A stretch of 64,000 nucleotides of DNA from Sinomicrobium weinanense (lineage in GTDB: Bacteria; Bacteroidota; Bacteroidia; Flavobacteriales; Flavobacteriaceae): the NCBI RefSeq assembly GCF_018863395.1, contig NZ_JAHKRR010000011.1, forward strand, positions 88,522 to 152,521. The letters are read 5' to 3'. The notes beneath the pieces were generated by a model. The model ran no database searches. It was not told where the DNA came from and was given only the letters and a program-made list of their open reading frames with translations. Both the position numbers and the translations under genes were made by a program. Position 1 is the stretch's first letter. Each line of letters opens with the position of its first letter. Positions 33,509 through 42,670 of this stretch are shown one piece after another.

Positions 33509-33815
33509 AATCGTTTTTTTTGCGTTATATAAACTTCACCGATAGCTTTGTTGGTGAAGTTTTTTATTTTTAAGACCTTGCTGACCCGTACCGGAGATCA
33601 GGTTGTAAGCAGGACGGGCCGGATAAATATATGAAGGATGAACACATCATATGCAGAAAGATGCAGTTAAACGGCTGATGTTCAAGTGTGCGAGTTGTGA
33701 TTGTGACTGACATTAATACCGGGCACAAGCCCAACTTGGGGTTTAATCGAAAGATTAAGGTGTTTTTGTCCTGAAAATATATGTCTTATGTGTGTTTTAG
33801 GATTTAACTTTTAGT
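33509..33815. other. 307-base intergenic region
   Basis: It starts with a terminator (33531-33570) for the E1-beta gene. The remaining 240 bases before the DUF5686 gene hold no reading frame, repeat or riboswitch that I recognise. The bases just before the ATG are AT-rich, but no exact TAnnTTTG was seen. Confidence 0.6.
33531..33570 (+). terminator. Terminator of the E1-beta gene
   Basis: AAACTTCACC (33531-33540) pairs perfectly with GGTGAAGTTT (33553-33562), followed by a T-rich run (TTTATTTTT). It is 22 bases after the stop codon. Confidence 0.85.
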
Positions 33816-36308
33816 ATGAAGAAACTTTTAGCAGGTATATTCTTGTTATCTGCCGTGATAACGAATGCCCAGACCAAGGTAAGCGGTATTGTGGTGGACG
33901 AAGCCGGAGCCCCGGTCCCTTTTGCCAATGTACTTTTCAAGGATTCTTCGGAAGGAACGATCACTAATGACGACGGGAGGTTTTACCTGGAGTCGGGAAA
34001 TAATTTTCCCACTTTGGTGATTTCTTTTGTGGGCTATGCCACTCGTGAGATAGACCTGGAAAAGAAAGTCACTTACGATATGAGGGTTGTGCTCCAGGAG
34101 GGCGAGCAGCTCAAGGAGGTTGTGGTTTATACGGGAAAACAATCCAAAAAGAACAATCCGGCGATAGACCTTCTCCGAAAAGTTCTCGAGAGAAAACGCA
34201 AGAACGGGGTGCACGGTTTTGACCAGTACCGGTACGATAAATACGAAAAAGTAGAGTTTGACCTCAATACGATAGACAGCAGCCTCATAGGCAGCAGGCT
34301 CTTCAAGGGGATGGAGTTTATCTTTGACCAGATGGATACTTCACGGATCACCGGTAAGACCTATCTCCCTATTTTTATCAATGAAGCCTTTTACAAGGTG
34401 TATGGCGATAACAAGCTGAATAAAGAGAAACAAAAGCTCACAGGGAACAAAAATTCCGGTTTTGATACCAACCAGAATCTTATCTCCTTTGTCCAGGACC
34501 TGTATTCCGACTATGATATTTACAAAAGCTATATTAAGTTTTTCGACAAGAGTTTTGTAAGTCCCATATCGCGGGTAGGGATAGATACCTATAACTATGT
34601 GCTCACAGACAGTGCCTATGTGGATAGCAAATGGTGCTATAACATCATCTATTATCCCCGGCGAAAGAACGAACTTACCTTTAAAGGCGATTTCTGGGTG
34701 AGCGATACCACCTATGCCGTAAAAAAAATAAACCTGCAACTAACCAAGAGTGCCAATATCAACTGGGTCAAGGAAATATACATGGAGCAGGAATTCGATG
34801 TGCTCAACGATTCTGTTTTTCTGTTGACGCGGGATTACATGATGAGCGATTTCAGCCTGAGAAAGAAAGAAGAGTCGCGGGGAATTTACGGCAAACGGAC
34901 CACCATTTACGACAATTACGTCTTTGACGAGGAAAAACCCAGATCGTTCTACAATGAAGAAGTAGACCGTTTCAATGAACAGATCTTTAAGCGGGACGAT
35001 GTATTCTGGGAAGAGAACAGGCTCGAGGCCCTCAACAAGGATGAAGCGGGCATATATAAAATGCTGGATACGCTGAAAACAGTTCCCAAGTTCAAGCGTC
35101 TGTACAGTCTGGGTGAAATACTGGCTTCGGGATATGTGGAGATCGATAAATGGGATATGGATTATGGCCCTATCTTTTCCACTTTTGGTTATAACGACGC
35201 TGAAGGGGTCCGTATCCGCGGAGGAGGCAGGACTTACTTTGGCCCCAATGACATGTGGCGTATAGAAGGTTTTGGGGCATATGGATTCAGGGATAAGAAA
35301 TTTAAATACGGCATATCGGCCAAATGGCTGCTCAACCGGCAGAACAGGCTTATTATATCGGCCGGGAACCGCCGGGATATAGAGCAGATAGGGGTGAGCC
35401 TTACCCCTAACAACGATGTACTGGGAAGAAGCTATGCTTCCTCTTCCGTATTTACCGTCGGATCGAATGACAAGCTGACGGATATAAACCTCACTACGGC
35501 CGATGTTGAGATGGAGCCGCTCAAAAACCTGAAATTCAAGGTGGGAGGATCGTTCCGGACCCTGAGTTCTGCGTTGCCGGAGGCCTTTAGCCTGGACTAT
35601 GTAGACCCGGATTCCCCAACCGGGATATCCTCACAGGTTAAACAGTTAGAGCTGACTACCTCGATAGAATTTACACCTGGGCGGAAAACCGTAGGCTACG
35701 GTGTGGAAAGGCGCGATGTAAATGATGAATACGCCAGGTTGTATCTCAACTATGCCAAGGGAGTAACCGGTTTTCTGGAGAGCGACTTCGACTATGAGAA
35801 AATACAGTTCTATTTCCGGAAGCCCTGGAGTGTAGGAGGGTTTGGGCGGCTTTATACCACCATAGAGGCAGGAAGGACCTTTGGAGCTGTGCCGCTCGGG
35901 CTTCTGAGTGTTGTTCCCGGAAACCAGACCTATTTTTCTATTTTTAATACCTTTCCCAATCTCGATTTTTACGAATTTGTGACGGATACTTATGTGTCCA
36001 TGCACCTGGAACACAATTTTAATGGAAGGCTTTTTTCCAGGCTTCCCCTGATACGGAACCTGAATCTCCGGGAAATTGTAGGGATAAGAGGTGTATGGGG
36101 TGAGCTTTCGGATGAGAATAAAGCCCTTAACCAGCCCACGAACATCATGTTGCGAGCCCCTTCGGAAAAAGTTTACTGGGAGTATTCTTTCGGTGTAGGC
36201 AATATTTTTAAGGTGTTGCGTATCGATTTTAACTTCCGCGGAAATTACCTGGGCCTTCCCGATGCACGGCGGTTTAGTGTAACGGGCACCTTCGGTTTTC
36301 ATTTTTAG
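33816..36308 (+). CDS. DUF5686 outer membrane protein with CarboxypepD-regulatory-like domain
   Basis: 830 residues. Signal peptide (about 1-18, ending TNAQ), CarboxypepD-regulatory-like domain (20-105: SGIVVDEAGAPVPFANVLFK), then a DUF5686 domain starting NPAIDLLRKVLERKRKNG and continuing into a C-terminal predicted outer membrane barrel that ends in FSVTGTFGFHF. These proteins are not TonB receptors: the plug domain is absent. They are widespread and of unknown function in Bacteroidota, probably envelope assembly or adaptation. The gene stands alone and shows no truncation. Confidence 0.88.
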   Translation: MKKLLAGIFLLSAVITNAQTKVSGIVVDEAGAPVPFANVLFKDSSEGTITNDDGRFYLESGNNFPTLVISFVGYATREIDLEKKVTYDMRVVLQEGEQLKEVVVYTGKQSKKNNPAIDLLRKVLERKRKNGVHGFDQYRYDKYEKVEFDLNTIDSSLIGSRLFKGMEFIFDQMDTSRITGKTYLPIFINEAFYKVYGDNKLNKEKQKLTGNKNSGFDTNQNLISFVQDLYSDYDIYKSYIKFFDKSFVSPISRVGIDTYNYVLTDSAYVDSKWCYNIIYYPRRKNELTFKGDFWVSDTTYAVKKINLQLTKSANINWVKEIYMEQEFDVLNDSVFLLTRDYMMSDFSLRKKEESRGIYGKRTTIYDNYVFDEEKPRSFYNEEVDRFNEQIFKRDDVFWEENRLEALNKDEAGIYKMLDTLKTVPKFKRLYSLGEILASGYVEIDKWDMDYGPIFSTFGYNDAEGVRIRGGGRTYFGPNDMWRIEGFGAYGFRDKKFKYGISAKWLLNRQNRLIISAGNRRDIEQIGVSLTPNNDVLGRSYASSSVFTVGSNDKLTDINLTTADVEMEPLKNLKFKVGGSFRTLSSALPEAFSLDYVDPDSPTGISSQVKQLELTTSIEFTPGRKTVGYGVERRDVNDEYARLYLNYAKGVTGFLESDFDYEKIQFYFRKPWSVGGFGRLYTTIEAGRTFGAVPLGLLSVVPGNQTYFSIFNTFPNLDFYEFVTDTYVSMHLEHNFNGRLFSRLPLIRNLNLREIVGIRGVWGELSDENKALNQPTNIMLRAPSEKVYWEYSFGVGNIFKVLRIDFNFRGNYLGLPDARRFSVTGTFGFHF

Positions 36309-36398
36309 ATCTTGCAGGGAATTTTTTGTAGTATAATATTAAATGAAGAAGGGATAGGGAGGTATGTAAGATTAACCTTATTTTGATGTAAAATTAAA

Positions 36399-36429
36399 TT
36401 GTGTTTTACAAGCATCTTGCGTATTTTTG
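36399..36429 (+). promoter_or_regulatory. Promoter of the soluble pyrophosphatase gene
   Basis: TTG (36399-36401), 20 bases, TATTTTTG (36422-36429). One base longer than the ideal spacing; the start codon is 24 bases further on. Confidence 0.7.
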
Positions 36430-36453
36430 CACCCTCTTAACACATTATAACAT

Positions 36454-36984
36454 ATGAGCGCAGCGAAACTAAAGTCATTTGACGTTTTGATAGAGATCCC
36501 CAAGGGGAGCAGGAACAAGTATGAATACGATTTTAAGCTGAAGAAGATCCGATATGACCGGATGATATTTTCTTCTATGCACTATCCGGCAGATTACGGT
36601 TTTATACCGGAAACCCTGGCCCTGGACGGTGACCCGCTGGATGTTCTGGTACTGGTTACCGAACCCACATTTCCCGGTTGTGTTATGGAAGTAAAACCTA
36701 TCGGTGTATTTCATATGGCTGATGAAAAAGGTCCGGACGAAAAGATCGTATGTGTTCCCATATCCGACCCGATATGGAACAAACTCAACGATCTCAGCGA
36801 TATGAACCCCCACCAGGTGAAAGAGATCGAACATTTTTTCCAGGTATATAAGGACCTCGAACATAAGAAAGTAGATGTAGGTGGCTGGGGAGACGTCAAA
36901 GAAGCCTACGAGATCATCGATGCATGTCTGGACAGGTTTGAATCGCTTCAGAACAAGGAAGCAGGACTGTTTAGCATTGCTTAA
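36454..36984 (+). CDS. ppa: Soluble inorganic pyrophosphatase (class I)
   Basis: 176 residues. EIPKGSRNKYEYD near residues 14-26 and DGDPLDVLVLV (58-68) are the class I signatures; the three Asp of DGDPLD and later Asp residues bind the Mg2+ ions. It hydrolyses pyrophosphate from tRNA charging, DNA and lipid synthesis in the cytoplasm. It carries its own promoter and terminator, so is expressed apart from the membrane pyrophosphatase gene that lies 260 bases downstream on the same strand. Having both enzymes side by side is notable: one releases the energy as heat, the other stores it as an ion gradient. Confidence 0.97.
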   Translation: MSAAKLKSFDVLIEIPKGSRNKYEYDFKLKKIRYDRMIFSSMHYPADYGFIPETLALDGDPLDVLVLVTEPTFPGCVMEVKPIGVFHMADEKGPDEKIVCVPISDPIWNKLNDLSDMNPHQVKEIEHFFQVYKDLEHKKVDVGGWGDVKEAYEIIDACLDRFESLQNKEAGLFSIA

Positions 36985-37021
36985 ATGGTTTTTGTCTCCA
37001 ATTTGCAGATATAGAAAGTAG

Positions 37022-37055
37022 AAAGGGCGGTGAAAATTCACTGCCCTTTTTGTTC
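37022..37055 (+). terminator. Terminator of the soluble pyrophosphatase gene
   Basis: AAAGGGC(G)GTGAA pairs with TTCAC(T)GCCCTTT with one mismatch, followed by TTTTG. It is 37 bases after the ppa stop codon. Confidence 0.8.
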
Positions 37056-37242
37056 TTTTACCATCATTGGAAAAGGCTGTGCTTTTTCCGGTTTTTAATT
37101 TCTCTTCTTTTTTCTCCGTTTTTTCTTCTTGGTTTTTACCGGGTGTAGCTCATCCTTGATAATTCTTTAATATTCAATTCGAGCATAACCATTCATTTTT
37201 ATTACATTTATGGCAATTTATTTGTAAAAACCTTAAAAAATT

Positions 37243-39591
37243 ATGGAGTCCAATACTATCTTTTTGCCAATAATCATGGCAATTATTGGTCTTGCTTTTA
37301 TGCTCGTCAAAGCGATGTGGGTAAAAAAGCAGGATGCAGGAAATGAGAAAATGCAATTCATTTCCAAAAACATTAAAGAAGGTGCCCTGGCATTTTTGAA
37401 CGCCGAATACCGCCTTCTCCTTATTTTTGTAATTATTGCGGCTATTGCTTTGGGAGTAATAGCTTTTTTTGTGCCTACGACACATTGGCTTATTATCATA
37501 GCCTTTGTCTTTGGCGCTTTTTTCTCTGCCCTGGCAGGGAATATCGGTATGCGCATTGCTACGGAGAGCAATGTAAGGACCACGCAGGCAGCGAGGACAA
37601 GTCTTCCGCAAGCCCTCAAAGTCTCCTTTTCCGGGGGTACGGTTATGGGACTTGGTGTTGCCGGGCTGGCCGTGTTGGGGCTCAGCCTTTTTTTCTTTCT
37701 GTTTACCAAATTGTTCCTCATCGGGGAAGGAAGTTTTTATAATGAAATGACCATGGTCCTGGAAGCCCTGGCAGGATTTTCGCTCGGAGCAGAATCGATA
37801 GCGCTGTTTGCCCGTGTAGGAGGCGGGATCTACACCAAGGCTGCCGATGTGGGTGCCGACCTGGTGGGTAAGGTAGAAGCCGGTATCCCGGAAGACGACC
37901 CCCGAAACCCGGCAACCATAGCAGACAATGTAGGGGATAATGTAGGCGATGTGGCCGGAATGGGTGCCGACCTCTTCGGTTCGTATGTGGCCACGGTACT
38001 CGCTTCTATGGTGTTGGGAAACTATATTATCAAGGAAATGGCAGATGCCAACGGTGGTTTTACCGATGCTTTTGGTGGTATGGGGCCTATTCTCCTGCCC
38101 ATAGTTATTGCGGGGGTTGGGATCATCGCATCTATAATAGGAACCCTTTTTGTACGGATAAGCAGTAACGATGCCAGGGAGGCCCAGGTGCAGAGAGCCC
38201 TGAACACCGGGAACTGGCTGGCCATTATTCTCACGGTGATCGCGTGTTATTTTTTAATACGTTGGATGTTGCCCGAAAGCATACACATGAAATTCTTCAA
38301 CGAAGGATATAAAGAGGTGGCCAATATCAACGTATTTTTTGCCACTATCATAGGATTGGCCGTAGGCGGACTGATCTCTTTCTTTACAGAATACTATACC
38401 GGGCTGGGCAAAAAACCGGTGTTGAACATTGTCCAGAATTCATCTACGGGGGCGGCGACCAATATTATTGCAGGGCTGGCCACCGGGATGAAATCCACGT
38501 TTTCTTCCGTATTGCTGTTTGCCGGAGCCATCTGGGGCTCTTATGCCCTGGCCGGGTTTTATGGCGTAGCTATCGCAGCTTCGGCTATGATGGCTACAAC
38601 TGCCATGCAGCTTGCCATAGATGCCTTTGGGCCGATAGCCGATAATGCCGGGGGAGTGGCTGAGATGAGCGAACTGCCCGAAGAGGTCCGTGGGCGTACC
38701 GATATCCTCGATTCCGTTGGGAACACCACGGCGGCTGTGGGCAAAGGTTTTGCCATCGCTTCGGCTGCACTTACTGCCCTGGCCCTCTTTGCCGCTTATG
38801 TGACTTTTACCGGGATAGACGGCATTAATATTTTTAAGGCCGATGTCCTTGCGGCATTGTTTATAGGGGGCATGGTTCCCGTGATCTTCTCGGCCCTGGC
38901 CATGCAAAGCGTAGGAAAGGCCGCGATGGAAATGGTGAAGGAAGTCCGCCGCCAGTTCAAAGAGATCCCTGGTATCATGGAAGGTACGGGAAAACCCGAC
39001 TACGGCAGGTGTGTGGATATTTCCACCAAGGCAGCATTGCGCGAAATGATATTGCCCGGAGCCATAGCCATACTGTCGCCGGTGCTTATAGGCTTTGTCA
39101 TGGGGCCGGAGGCACTGGGTAGTTATATGGCCGGAGTAGCCGTTTCTGGAGTGGTCTGGGCCATTTTCCAGAACAATGCCGGGGGAGCGTGGGACAACGC
39201 CAAGAAATCTTTCGAGGCCGGAGTGGAAATTGACGGTAAAATGACCTACAAAGGTTCCGATGCACATAAAGCTGCAGTCACCGGAGATACCGTAGGAGAC
39301 CCTTTTAAAGATACTTCCGGGCCATCCATGAACATACTTATTAAACTTACCTGTCTTGTTGGCCTGGTCATTGCACCTATCCTTGGAGGCCATACTTCGG
39401 AGATTGCAATGCTTCAGGAAGAAATACGCAAGGAAGTGGATGTAACAATGTCCGTAGGTGAAAATGAAAAAACCGAAGCGGTCATCACCATATCCGAAAT
39501 TGTTGACGGAAAAACAGTAAAAAATGAAGTGCTGATAGAAGGCACTCCGGAAGAAATAGAGCAAAAAGTGAGGGAAATAAAAGAAGAGTGA
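37243..39591 (+). CDS. hppA: Membrane-bound K+-dependent ion-pumping pyrophosphatase
   Basis: 782 residues with about 16 helices. The pyrophosphate site is clear: [11 protein letters not shown] (202-212) and [18 protein letters not shown]. In [13 protein letters not shown] the residue after GNTTA is Ala, the mark of the K+-dependent class (Lys in the K+-independent class). The semi-conserved ion-gate Glu lies in helix 5 as GAES (Glu184); placing it there is a feature of Flavobacterium-type proton pumps, so H+ rather than Na+ transport is inferred. The C-terminus extends past the last helix with an acidic, beta-strand-like tail of about 60 residues. The gene has no obvious own terminator except the large hairpin at 39602-39708. 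Confidence 0.95.
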   Translation: MESNTIFLPIIMAIIGLAFMLVKAMWVKKQDAGNEKMQFISKNIKEGALAFLNAEYRLLLIFVIIAAIALGVIAFFVPTTHWLIIIAFVFGAFFSALAGNIGMRIATESNVRTTQAARTSLPQALKVSFSGGTVMGLGVAGLAVLGLSLFFFLFTKLFLIGEGSFYNEMTMVLEALAGFSLGAESIALFARVGGGIYTKAADVGADLVGKVEAGIPEDDPRNPATIADNVGDNVGDVAGMGADLFGSYVATVLASMVLGNYIIKEMADANGGFTDAFGGMGPILLPIVIAGVGIIASIIGTLFVRISSNDAREAQVQRALNTGNWLAIILTVIACYFLIRWMLPESIHMKFFNEGYKEVANINVFFATIIGLAVGGLISFFTEYYTGLGKKPVLNIVQNSSTGAATNIIAGLATGMKSTFSSVLLFAGAIWGSYALAGFYGVAIAASAMMATTAMQLAIDAFGPIADNAGGVAEMSELPEEVRGRTDILDSVGNTTAAVGKGFAIASAALTALALFAAYVTFTGIDGINIFKADVLAALFIGGMVPVIFSALAMQSVGKAAMEMVKEVRRQFKEIPGIMEGTGKPDYGRCVDISTKAALREMILPGAIAILSPVLIGFVMGPEALGSYMAGVAVSGVVWAIFQNNAGGAWDNAKKSFEAGVEIDGKMTYKGSDAHKAAVTGDTVGDPFKDTSGPSMNILIKLTCLVGLVIAPILGGHTSEIAMLQEEIRKEVDVTMSVGENEKTEAVITISEIVDGKTVKNEVLIEGTPEEIEQKVREIKEE

Positions 39592-39601
39592 TTGCCGGGC
39601 G

Positions 39602-39708
39602 TTTATTTAGTTACGAATACACGAATGTTTTAACGAAACAAACCTGCCTCGGGCAGGTTTGTTTCTTATTATACATGAATATTATTTGTGTATTCGTAAC
39701 TAAATAAA
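39602..39708. terminator. Large nested palindrome between convergent genes
   Basis: An outer perfect 21-base stem (39602-39622 with 39688-39708, TTTATTTAGTTACGAATACAC) encloses an inner perfect 14-base stem with a 3-base loop (39635-39648 with 39652-39665, GAAACAAACCTGCC). The inner hairpin carries a T-rich flank, so it can end transcription in both directions from hppA and the lipid hydroxylase gene. Confidence 0.85.
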
Positions 39709-39710
39709 AA

Positions 39711-40361
39711 TCATAACTTGTTTACTTCCGGGTTTTCACCGGGTTTTCTCGGCATGGTCCTGAAGATATGGTCCCACAACGGGGAAGAAACCCCGAATGC
39801 CCTGTCCGGTTCCCGGTAGTGATGTATGGAGTGGTGATACCAGAGCACCTTCAGGAAGTTGTTGGGAACCTTAAAGGCGTGTACGGAATAATGCACTCCG
39901 AGATAAGCGTTATACCCGATGAGGAATCCGGCGAGAAACCCGAAAACATAATCGCCCATAACCGCCCGGTATATTACGAAGAATACGGTGGCGATAATAA
40001 GGCTCAGTACGGGCGGCATGGCCAGTCTGGACTTGTCTTTGGGATAATCGTGGTGCACGCCGTGCATGGTGTATGATATTTTCTTCCGCCTTTCGGTCGT
40101 GGCAGGCATGTGATAGAAATAGCGGTGCATGAGGTATTCTATAAAAGTAAAGAACAAGGCTCCGGCTATAAAGAGCAATACCATTTCTGGTGCCTGAAAC
40201 CCTTTTTCCACAATGCCGTAATAAATGAGTACAGCCGCAATGACCGTAAATATAATGAGGGGCATGGAAATATGGGTGTGTGTCAGCTTTTCCAGTATGG
40301 GATTGTCAAAGAGTTTTGCAGAACCTTTGTGTTTGGGGCGTTTATGTTTTGTTGCTTCCAT
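39711..40361 (-). CDS. Fatty acid hydroxylase/sterol desaturase superfamily protein
   Basis: 216 residues with four or so helices. The His-box motifs of the di-iron hydroxylase superfamily are present: HRYFYH, HGVHHD, and HHSIHHY near the C-terminus. The spacing resembles the FA2H-type 2-hydroxylase subgroup, which introduces a hydroxyl group at C2 of a fatty acyl chain, so hydroxylation of a membrane or sphingolipid acyl chain is likely. Electrons would need a separate donor, since no cytochrome b5 domain is fused. A Bacteroidota cell might use it for sphingolipid or ornithine lipid modification. Confidence 0.9.
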   Translation of the reverse strand: MEATKHKRPKHKGSAKLFDNPILEKLTHTHISMPLIIFTVIAAVLIYYGIVEKGFQAPEMVLLFIAGALFFTFIEYLMHRYFYHMPATTERRKKISYTMHGVHHDYPKDKSRLAMPPVLSLIIATVFFVIYRAVMGDYVFGFLAGFLIGYNAYLGVHYSVHAFKVPNNFLKVLWYHHSIHHYREPDRAFGVSSPLWDHIFRTMPRKPGENPEVNKL

Positions 40362-40459
40362 AGAGATAAGATTGAGAGTTATTTATCGTGCCGGTTACTG
40401 GCATTTCACCAAAAAACCTGGAGACTCCCATGGTAGGAAATAAAAAACCTAATAACCAA

Positions 40460-41077
40460 CTATTCAAACAATCCGTTGAGTTCGGCATCGATCTTTTGGA
40501 TCACATCGCCAAGATCTTCCGGATTATCTACAAAATTAAGTTTATCTACATCAATAATCAAAAATTTTCCTTTGTCGTATTTATGAGCCCATGCTTCATA
40601 ACGTTCATTGAGGCGGCTCAGATAGTCTATGGATATGGAATTTTCGTATTCCCGTCCTCTCTTGTGTATCTGGCTGACCAGGTTGGGAATAGAGCTTCTC
40701 AGGTAAATAAGCAGGTCGGGCGCCTGGACCAGTTCTTCCATAAGTTCGAATAACGACCTGTAGTTCTCAAAATCCCGGTTGGTCATAAGCCCCATGGCAT
40801 ACAGGTTGGGGGCAAAGATATATGCATCTTCATAGATGGTCCTGTCCTGTATTATGGTCTTGCCGCTTTCCCTGATCTGCAATATCTGGCGGAACCGGCT
40901 GTTGAGAAAATAGATCTGGAGGTTAAAGCTCCATCGTTCCATCTGGGTATAAAAATCATCGAGATAAGGATTGTCCACCACATCCTCGAACTGTGCTTCC
41001 CATTTAAAGTGCTTGGCTAACAATCTGGTCAAAGTGGTCTTTCCGGCACCAATGTTCCCGGCTACGGCAATATGCAT
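40460..41077 (-). CDS. Deoxynucleoside kinase
   Basis: 205 residues from ATG at 41077 (MHIAVAGNIGAGKTTLTRLL); an in-frame extension up to 41275 has no domain content and lies in repeat-rich DNA. GNIGAGKTT (about 7-15) is the P-loop, DRTIYED the DR[ST] substrate motif, and RGREYE the basic LID. The family phosphorylates deoxyadenosine, deoxyguanosine or other deoxynucleosides to monophosphates in salvage. Family identity is good, substrate cannot be decided. It lies alone between the lipid hydroxylase gene and a long intergenic region. Confidence 0.93.
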   Translation of the reverse strand: MHIAVAGNIGAGKTTLTRLLAKHFKWEAQFEDVVDNPYLDDFYTQMERWSFNLQIYFLNSRFRQILQIRESGKTIIQDRTIYEDAYIFAPNLYAMGLMTNRDFENYRSLFELMEELVQAPDLLIYLRSSIPNLVSQIHKRGREYENSISIDYLSRLNERYEAWAHKYDKGKFLIIDVDKLNFVDNPEDLGDVIQKIDAELNGLFE

Positions 41078-41109
41078 AGTAATATAATTATTAATCGTTA
41101 GGGAAATGA

Positions 41110-41175
41110 GGTTGCCGGTTTCCGGTTGTCCGGTTGCCAGTTTTAAACCGGTAACTGGTAACCCGTAACAGGCAA
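41110..41175. repeat. Degenerate repeat array (GGTTGCCGG/GGTAACTGG units)
   Basis: Tandem units such as GGTTGCCGGTTTCCGGTTGT and AACCGGTAACTGGTAACCCG follow one another upstream of the kinase gene. Same layout as the arrays at 997, 3321, 17585, 18655 and 32430 but with another sequence. Confidence 0.6.
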
Positions 41176-41372
41176 CTATTTCATACTCCCACCAATAAGT
41201 GATAAATATTTTTCTAATGTAAATATACAAGTTATCCCTGTTCAGGTAAAATATTTTTAACCCCTTCCGGGCCATGTACGCAACAACAGGGCCGGTTTTG
41301 TCTCGTCTTTAAGTATATAGGAATAAGAATTTTAAATGTTAAAAAATGTCACGGAGATCAATTCAGGCCTTT

Positions 41373-41535
41373 TCAATCGGCCAAAAACCACATTTTTAAT
41401 GTTTTGTATCCTGACAATACGTCAAAATGTGATTGTTCCGGGGGCCGGATGCTCCCGAACGGGTTTTTTATACCAACCCCGCAGATTTATCTACAAAAGG
41501 CTGTTTGCACCATAGGTCCGTTAAACTGCCTTTTT
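41373..41535 (+). ncRNA. Candidate structured RNA with two terminator-like hairpins
   Basis: In order: GGCC-N9-GGCC; a perfect CACATTTT/AAAATGTG pair with an inner GTAT/ATAC pair; a GTTCCGGG/CCCGAAC hairpin with TTTTTT after it; and AAAAGGC-T-GTTT pairing with AAAC-T-GCCTTTT followed by T. The arrangement reads like a small RNA or a leader with terminator choice, on the plus strand ahead of the GLPGLI gene. No known RNA family was recognised and no consensus promoter was seen. Confidence 0.3.
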
Positions 41536-41707
41536 GGTATAGGGATGTAAAGGTTTGATCTATTTTGTTTTTAACACAGAACAGGAAAATCTAAATTTAT
41601 CTTTAAAACAGTGGTATAGAGACTTCTGTCGACTTTTTTTGAGCCATGAACATAAAATTAAACAGGTTCAGTTTCTTACAGATTCGGATATATAAACAAT
41701 AAAAAAA

Positions 41708-42571
41708 ATGAAAAAAATAATCCTGCTGTCCGGCGTATTTCTTATCGGGGTTTTAAGCCCTGTCGTTGCCCAGGATCTCCGGGGAAAAGCGATCTATGAA
41801 AGCAAAACCGATCTCGATATGGATTTCGGGGGGGAAGATATCCCGGAACAGGACAAAAAAAGAATGGCAGAAAGGATGAAACAAAGCCTGGAAAAAACCT
41901 TTGTCCTGGATTTTAACCGTACTGCATCCCTGTATAAAGAAGAAGAGCAACTGGAACCACCGGCTGGCGGAAGTGGGATGAGGATGATGGTTTTCGGCGG
42001 TCCGGGCGGGGACGGTACCTATTATAAAGATGTCAGGGAAAAGCTGTATTACAACCAGGTGGAAATGTTTGGAAAGATCTTCCTGGTCAGGGATACCCTG
42101 CCCGAACAGCACTGGAAACTGGAAAATGAAACCAGGAAGATAGGGGAATATACCTGTTATAAGGCAACAACCGTAAAAAAAGTAAGGCGTCGCGAATTTG
42201 GCAGGACAAGAAGGGACGGAAAGGAAAAAACAAAAGATACGATGAATAATACTCCTGTTGAAAAAACCAAAGAGATCGTCATTACCGCGTGGTATACTCC
42301 CGATATACCCGTCAATCAGGGACCGGGGGAATACTGGGGGCTGCCCGGGCTCATCCTGGAAATAAATGCGGACAGGACCACGATTCTCTGTTCCAAAATA
42401 GTGATGAGCTCCAAAGCAGAAGATAAAATAGAGGTCCCGAAGAAAGGCAAACAGGTAAATCAGGCGGAGTTTGATGAGATCATGCGGAAGAAAGCGGAAG
42501 AAATACGGGAAATGCATCGGGGAGATCGTAGAGGAAGGAAGGGGAACAGGGTTTTCAGGATAGGGGGGTAG
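41708..42571 (+). CDS. GLPGLI-family protein
   Basis: 287 residues. A signal peptide (MKKIILLSGVFLIGVLSPVVAQ) is followed by a domain ending with the GLPGLI signature, WGLPGLILEI, which names the family (TIGR01200). GLPGLI proteins are exported, abundant in Bacteroidota, and usually sit next to a large carboxypeptidase-domain outer membrane protein; one follows here 99 bases downstream. The middle is Gly/Met rich (PPAGGSGMRMMVFGGPGGDG) and the C-terminus is strongly basic. Function is unknown, perhaps binding or processing in the periplasm. Confidence 0.92.
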   Translation: MKKIILLSGVFLIGVLSPVVAQDLRGKAIYESKTDLDMDFGGEDIPEQDKKRMAERMKQSLEKTFVLDFNRTASLYKEEEQLEPPAGGSGMRMMVFGGPGGDGTYYKDVREKLYYNQVEMFGKIFLVRDTLPEQHWKLENETRKIGEYTCYKATTVKKVRRREFGRTRRDGKEKTKDTMNNTPVEKTKEIVITAWYTPDIPVNQGPGEYWGLPGLILEINADRTTILCSKIVMSSKAEDKIEVPKKGKQVNQAEFDEIMRKKAEEIREMHRGDRRGRKGNRVFRIGG

Positions 42572-42670
42572 GCAGGGATGTACGTACTCATGCCCTGTGG
42601 TGTCAGTGCCTTCTTGTTGAGTTCATAATAACGATTGGTCATCCTTCATCGGGTTTAAAAGTAAAAGTAT

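Larger units (their letters stand above)
41078..41707. other. 630-base intergenic region with repeat array and stacked inverted repeats
   Basis: Two parts. 41110-41175 is a degenerate array of CCGGTT/GGTAACTGGTAACC-like units. 41373-41535 contains several inverted repeats in a row: GGCC/GGCC, CACATTTT/AAAATGTG (41389-41396 with 41424-41431), and two hairpins with T runs (41435-41470 and 41495-41535). No protein gene was found. The rest, next to the GLPGLI gene, is AT-rich and holds no exact promoter box. Confidence 0.6.

Noticed and set aside
33571..33815. Riboswitch upstream of the DUF5686 gene
   Set aside because: No conserved riboswitch core was recognised and there are no strong hairpins; the downstream gene is not metabolic.
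38440..39564. Minus-strand frame of 374 codons opposite hppA
   Set aside because: Antisense to a strongly conserved membrane pyrophosphatase; the translation is Cys/His/Gly-rich without any domain.
997..41175. Short-period arrays as a CRISPR array
   Set aside because: Units are 7-14 bases without unique spacers of constant length, arrays differ from one another, and no cas genes are seen.
41078..41275. 66-residue N-terminal extension of the deoxynucleoside kinase
   Set aside because: The P-loop starts right after the ATG at 41077, and the extension passes through a degenerate repeat array.
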